This document shows positions 5,410-7,653 of a stretch of DNA of 7,653 bases, piece by piece. A program made the translations under genes and the position numbers. Below the pieces are notes generated by a model that was given only the letters and a program-made list of their open reading frames with translations, made no database searches and was not told where the DNA came from. This DNA comes from Oscillospiraceae bacterium (lineage in GTDB: Bacteria > Bacillota > Clostridia > Saccharofermentanales > Saccharofermentanaceae). Within the stretch, counting starts at the first letter, position 1. Each line of letters begins with the position of its first letter. The stretch is taken from positions 1 through 7,653 of the forward strand of contig CACZPC010000266.1 of assembly GCA_902782985.1 (NCBI GenBank). Reading direction: 5' to 3'.

Positions 5410-6693
5410 TTACCGTTCGATCATTACGGAACAGTTGGCTGATGCTATCATTTCGCCTGTTCCGTTAAAGAACGTGACCGTATATTCGCCCTGGACCATA
5501 TGCCCGTTATAATATGTCTCGGCCCCGTCTTCGATACCGTAAGTGCAGCGGCTCTCCCCTGAAGGACTTGTATATAGAGCATCTCCTCCGAGCGTAACCA
5601 CATAATAGACGCCCGATACATCACACAAGGCATGATCATAAACGATCTCAAGATCAAGGGAATCCGTATTGGTATAGACGGCATTACCGTCCGCTTCTGC
5701 CGTATCGTCATCCGTACCGTTCCAGATAATGCCCTGCACATCAGAAGCCGTTATCTCGGTTCTTGTCACGATCGACACTGTCACGGAGTCGGTATGAAGT
5801 ACACTGCCGTCCCCCGAATAAAAGGATATCCTGTACTCGCCCGCCGCAAGACAATCCTGATATGTCGTATCACATTCACCTGCCGTAATATCATATACTG
5901 CCGAGGTACCTGTGCCCTGTGCCACATTCTCGCCGTTATATTCAATAACATAATTAATACCGGCGCCGTCAGTCGCTTCATCGAGTACGGCATCAGCCTG
6001 AATACGGTCGGTATTTACATAAAGATGATCGGAATATGTATCGCTCCATTCGATCGATACGGCATCAGCCCCGCTTGAGGTCCCTGACGTCTCAGTCTCT
6101 GAAGTCTCCTGCGGGATGAACTCAAGCTCAAGATCAAAGAATCCGTATACATCCTCCATGATCCCGTTGTAATTAGCGATATGATAAACATCAGCACTCT
6201 CGATATTTACGACGACGTCAGTCGTGAACTCACGAAGAGGTGCCGAAAGGATAGCATCCTCAAGAGTATCGACATCAGTTATATTCTCCGCATCGGATAA
6301 GACTGACTCATAATCCGCGACAGTCACCTTGACAGTCGCACGGCAGACATTTGCTTCATCAATATCACAGCCGCTGAATTCGCCGGTGACCGTACCTGCT
6401 ATATCTTCTATTATCCTTATTTCTTCGTCAGACTTCCCGGGCAGATCGATAAGATCGAAATCCTCCGCATCTGAAAATACGCTTCTTACTCTGTCCTTAT
6501 CCCGCTCCTTCATGCCCGCGGTCAGTTCGTTCCAAAGGGACATCGTCATCGACCTGCAGTCATCTTCCGTATACGAAGCTTCGGCTTCAGTCTCCTTAGT
6601 CCGGTTCAAGAAGCTCAGATCACATGATGCCGCAGATAAAAGGACCGAGGTCACGCACAAGGCGGCTGCTGCCTTTCGAACATGATGCTTCAT
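5410..6693 (-). CDS. Predicted lipoprotein of unknown function with two C-terminal Ig-like repeats
   Basis: I do not recognise a named family for this 427-residue protein. The N-terminus is a lipoprotein signal: basic KHHVRK, a hydrophobic core, then LLSAASC with Cys24 as the likely lipid-bearing residue, so it should be anchored outside the membrane. Residues about 30-40 are a charged linker. A domain at about 41-194 is mixed alpha/beta, begins with a helix (DDCRSMTMSLWNEL) and ends in strands; its shape suggests, without proof, an NTF2-like fold. A Ser/Thr/Glu-rich linker follows (195-210), then two similar beta-rich segments (about 224-308 and 339-425). Nine cysteines are present, counting the Cys in the signal core and the lipid site. 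The protein is acidic overall. The ATG has GAGGAGG eight bases upstream and lies 33 bases after alr, so both may share a message. No terminator is evident after it. Confidence 0.85.
   Translation of the reverse strand: MKHHVRKAAAALCVTSVLLSAASCDLSFLNRTKETEAEASYTEDDCRSMTMSLWNELTAGMKERDKDRVRSVFSDAEDFDLIDLPGKSDEEIRIIEDIAGTVTGEFSGCDIDEANVCRATVKVTVADYESVLSDAENITDVDTLEDAILSAPLREFTTDVVVNIESADVYHIANYNGIMEDVYGFFDLELEFIPQETSETETSGTSSGADAVSIEWSDTYSDHLYVNTDRIQADAVLDEATDGAGINYVIEYNGENVAQGTGTSAVYDITAGECDTTYQDCLAAGEYRISFYSGDGSVLHTDSVTVSIVTRTEITASDVQGIIWNGTDDDTAEADGNAVYTNTDSLDLEIVYDHALCDVSGVYYVVTLGGDALYTSPSGESRCTYGIEDGAETYYNGHMVQGEYTVTFFNGTGEMIASANCSVMIER
5419..5679 (-). repeat. Lipoprotein internal repeat, copy 2 (protein level)
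   Basis: Residues about 339-425 resemble residues about 224-308 of the same protein. Shared landmarks are an opening Y-x-N-T-D, a central Y-V-[IV] strand followed by a Gly turn, the strand GEY-x-[IV]-[ST]-F-[YF]-x-G-x-G, and a closing V-x-I strand. The two copies lie about 115 residues apart. The likeness is clear by eye but modest, so the duplication is old. Confidence 0.65.
5770..6024 (-). repeat. Lipoprotein internal repeat, copy 1 (protein level)
   Basis: This covers residues about 224-308, from LYVNTD to VTVSI, with GEYRISFYSGDG at 285-296 matching GEYTVTFFNGTG at 402-413 of copy 2. The pattern of alternating hydrophobic residues and Gly/Asn turns suggests an Ig-like beta sandwich. The fold is inferred from pattern alone. 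Confidence 0.65.
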
Positions 6694-6726
6694 AACGATA
6701 TCCTCCTCTTATCCCTGCGCAGACTT

Positions 6727-7653
6727 TCAGTCCACGAATATCCTCTGAACTCGCTTACCTACATCGCACGTTATCTCGTAATTGATCGTACCGAGATAAT
6801 CGGCGAGCTCATCCGCAGATCTTTCCTTGCCGAAGATCTCGACTATATCACCTTTCTGAACATCACCCTTAAGATCGGTAGCATCGAGCATGCACATATC
6901 CATGCAGACATTACCTATGATCGGCAGGCGCTGTCCGTTAACGAGAAGCTCGAATCCGTTGCTGAACCTCCTTGACAGGCCGTCCGCATATCCTACGGAT
7001 ACCGTGATGACCTTAGTAGTCCTCTTTGCGACGAAATGCCTGCCGTAGCTGACAGATGTTCCCTCGGGGATCTCCTTGACGTGTATAACCTTGGCATACC
7101 AGCTCATGACCGGTATCAGGTTGATATCACATGCAGGCTCGGGGCATCCGGGCGGCATAAGTCCGTAAAGGATCAGTCCTGCTCTTACCATATCAAGATG
7201 CATCTCGGGGAATCTCATGATCCCTGCGCTGTTACAGATATGCCTCTTCTCGAAAGTAATGCCCTTGGCCTTAAGCTCATCGATCTGACTCATGAAGCGG
7301 TCAAACTGAAGACGCGTATATTCGTCATCGTCGGTATCGGCAACGGCAAAATGCGAAAAGATACCGTACGGCACGAGTCCCGGGAGCTTACAGATCATCT
7401 CTATCTCATCAGTGGAAGAGCCGTCGGCGAAAAAGCCTATCCTGCCCATACCCGTATCGAGCTTGACATGGATATTGCACTTTCCTCCGAGCCTTACCGC
7501 CTCATCCGACAGAGATTTGGCCGACTCGTAATCGTAGACCGCAAGATCCACATTATATCTGATCGCATCGGCATATCGGGCTGAATCCGTACCGCCGAGG
7601 ATAAGGAGCCTTGCAGTGATGCCGCTCTGGCGAAGATGGATCGCTTCATCTAT
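6727..7653 (-). CDS. alr: Alanine racemase, 5' end outside window
   Basis: Alr is the PLP enzyme that interconverts L- and D-alanine and so supplies D-Ala for peptidoglycan. The reading frame stays open to the right edge: the window holds 308 codons up to the TGA at 6727-6729, and about 70 N-terminal residues, including the PLP-binding lysine, are missing. The GTG at 7551 is an internal valine, because clear Alr sequence (LRQSGITARLLILGG) continues upstream of it. Seen: HVKLDTGMGRIGF, with the lysine that is carbamylated in the Geobacillus enzyme and its partner arginine; NSAGIMRFP; MVRAGLILYG; VSYGRHF with the catalytic tyrosine at 7045-7047; VGYADG; and GNVCMDMCMLD in the C-terminal beta domain. 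The C-terminus is complete. The lipoprotein gene follows after 33 bases on the same strand. Confidence 0.97.
   Translation of the reverse strand: MDEAIHLRQSGITARLLILGGTDSARYADAIRYNVDLAVYDYESAKSLSDEAVRLGGKCNIHVKLDTGMGRIGFFADGSSTDEIEMICKLPGLVPYGIFSHFAVADTDDDEYTRLQFDRFMSQIDELKAKGITFEKRHICNSAGIMRFPEMHLDMVRAGLILYGLMPPGCPEPACDINLIPVMSWYAKVIHVKEIPEGTSVSYGRHFVAKRTTKVITVSVGYADGLSRRFSNGFELLVNGQRLPIIGNVCMDMCMLDATDLKGDVQKGDIVEIFGKERSADELADYLGTINYEITCDVGKRVQRIFVD

Noticed and set aside
5632..6078. Plus-strand open frame of 148 codons opposite the lipoprotein
   Set aside because: The minus-strand frame has a signal peptide, lipobox, good ribosome binding site and internal repeats, while this one has none of these.
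7549..7551. GTG at 7551 as the start of alr
   Set aside because: In-frame sequence upstream continues to match alanine racemase up to the window edge, so this GTG is an internal valine and the gene is cut by the window.
7036..7584. Plus-strand open frame of 182 codons opposite alr
   Set aside because: The minus strand encodes clear alanine racemase motifs through the whole stretch; the opposite frame shows no family features and is a shadow.

Overview
The window is an ordinary chromosomal segment of a Gram-positive bacterium, most likely a member of the Clostridia (Bacillota). The evidence is the conserved order rpmH-rnpA-yidD-yidC-jag-mnmE-mnmG, a short YidC without the large periplasmic domain of Proteobacteria, a Jag/KhpB protein with all three domains, strong GGAGG ribosome binding sites, and a moderate base composition with frequent AGA/AGG and ATA codons. 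Genus and species cannot be read from the sequence. All genes are on the minus strand and are tightly packed, with no gene-free stretch above 300 bases.

In the direction of transcription (high to low coordinates), the window opens inside alr (alanine racemase, 5' end outside the window). A 427-residue lipoprotein of unknown function with two Ig-like repeats at its C-terminus follows. Next comes a 152-base intergenic region with a perfect consensus sigma-A promoter. This promoter should drive the translation and membrane cluster: rpmH (ribosomal protein L34, 44 aa), a hairpin terminator or attenuator, rnpA (RNase P protein), yidD (membrane insertion factor), yidC (insertase), jag/khpB (RNA-binding protein), mnmE and mnmG (tRNA wobble-uridine modification). 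mnmG runs off the left edge.

The genes cover several linked tasks. L34 is a ribosome part, RnpA matures tRNA 5' ends, and MnmE with MnmG modifies U34 of certain tRNAs. YidD and YidC place proteins in the membrane, and Jag is the RNA-binding partner traditionally paired with YidC/SpoIIIJ. Differential output seems to be built into the DNA: a strong promoter and strong ribosome binding site serve rpmH, then a terminator and two non-ATG starts (TTG, GTG) serve the scarce products RnpA and YidD.

I found no mobile element, CRISPR array, tRNA, rRNA or clearly new system. The points most worth a second look are the rpmH-rnpA attenuator, the inverted repeats and short CxxC reading frame around the rpmH promoter, the absence of dnaA/oriC in the place where it often lies beside rpmH, the duplicated domain in the lipoprotein, and the TKKD variant of the MnmE G4 motif.
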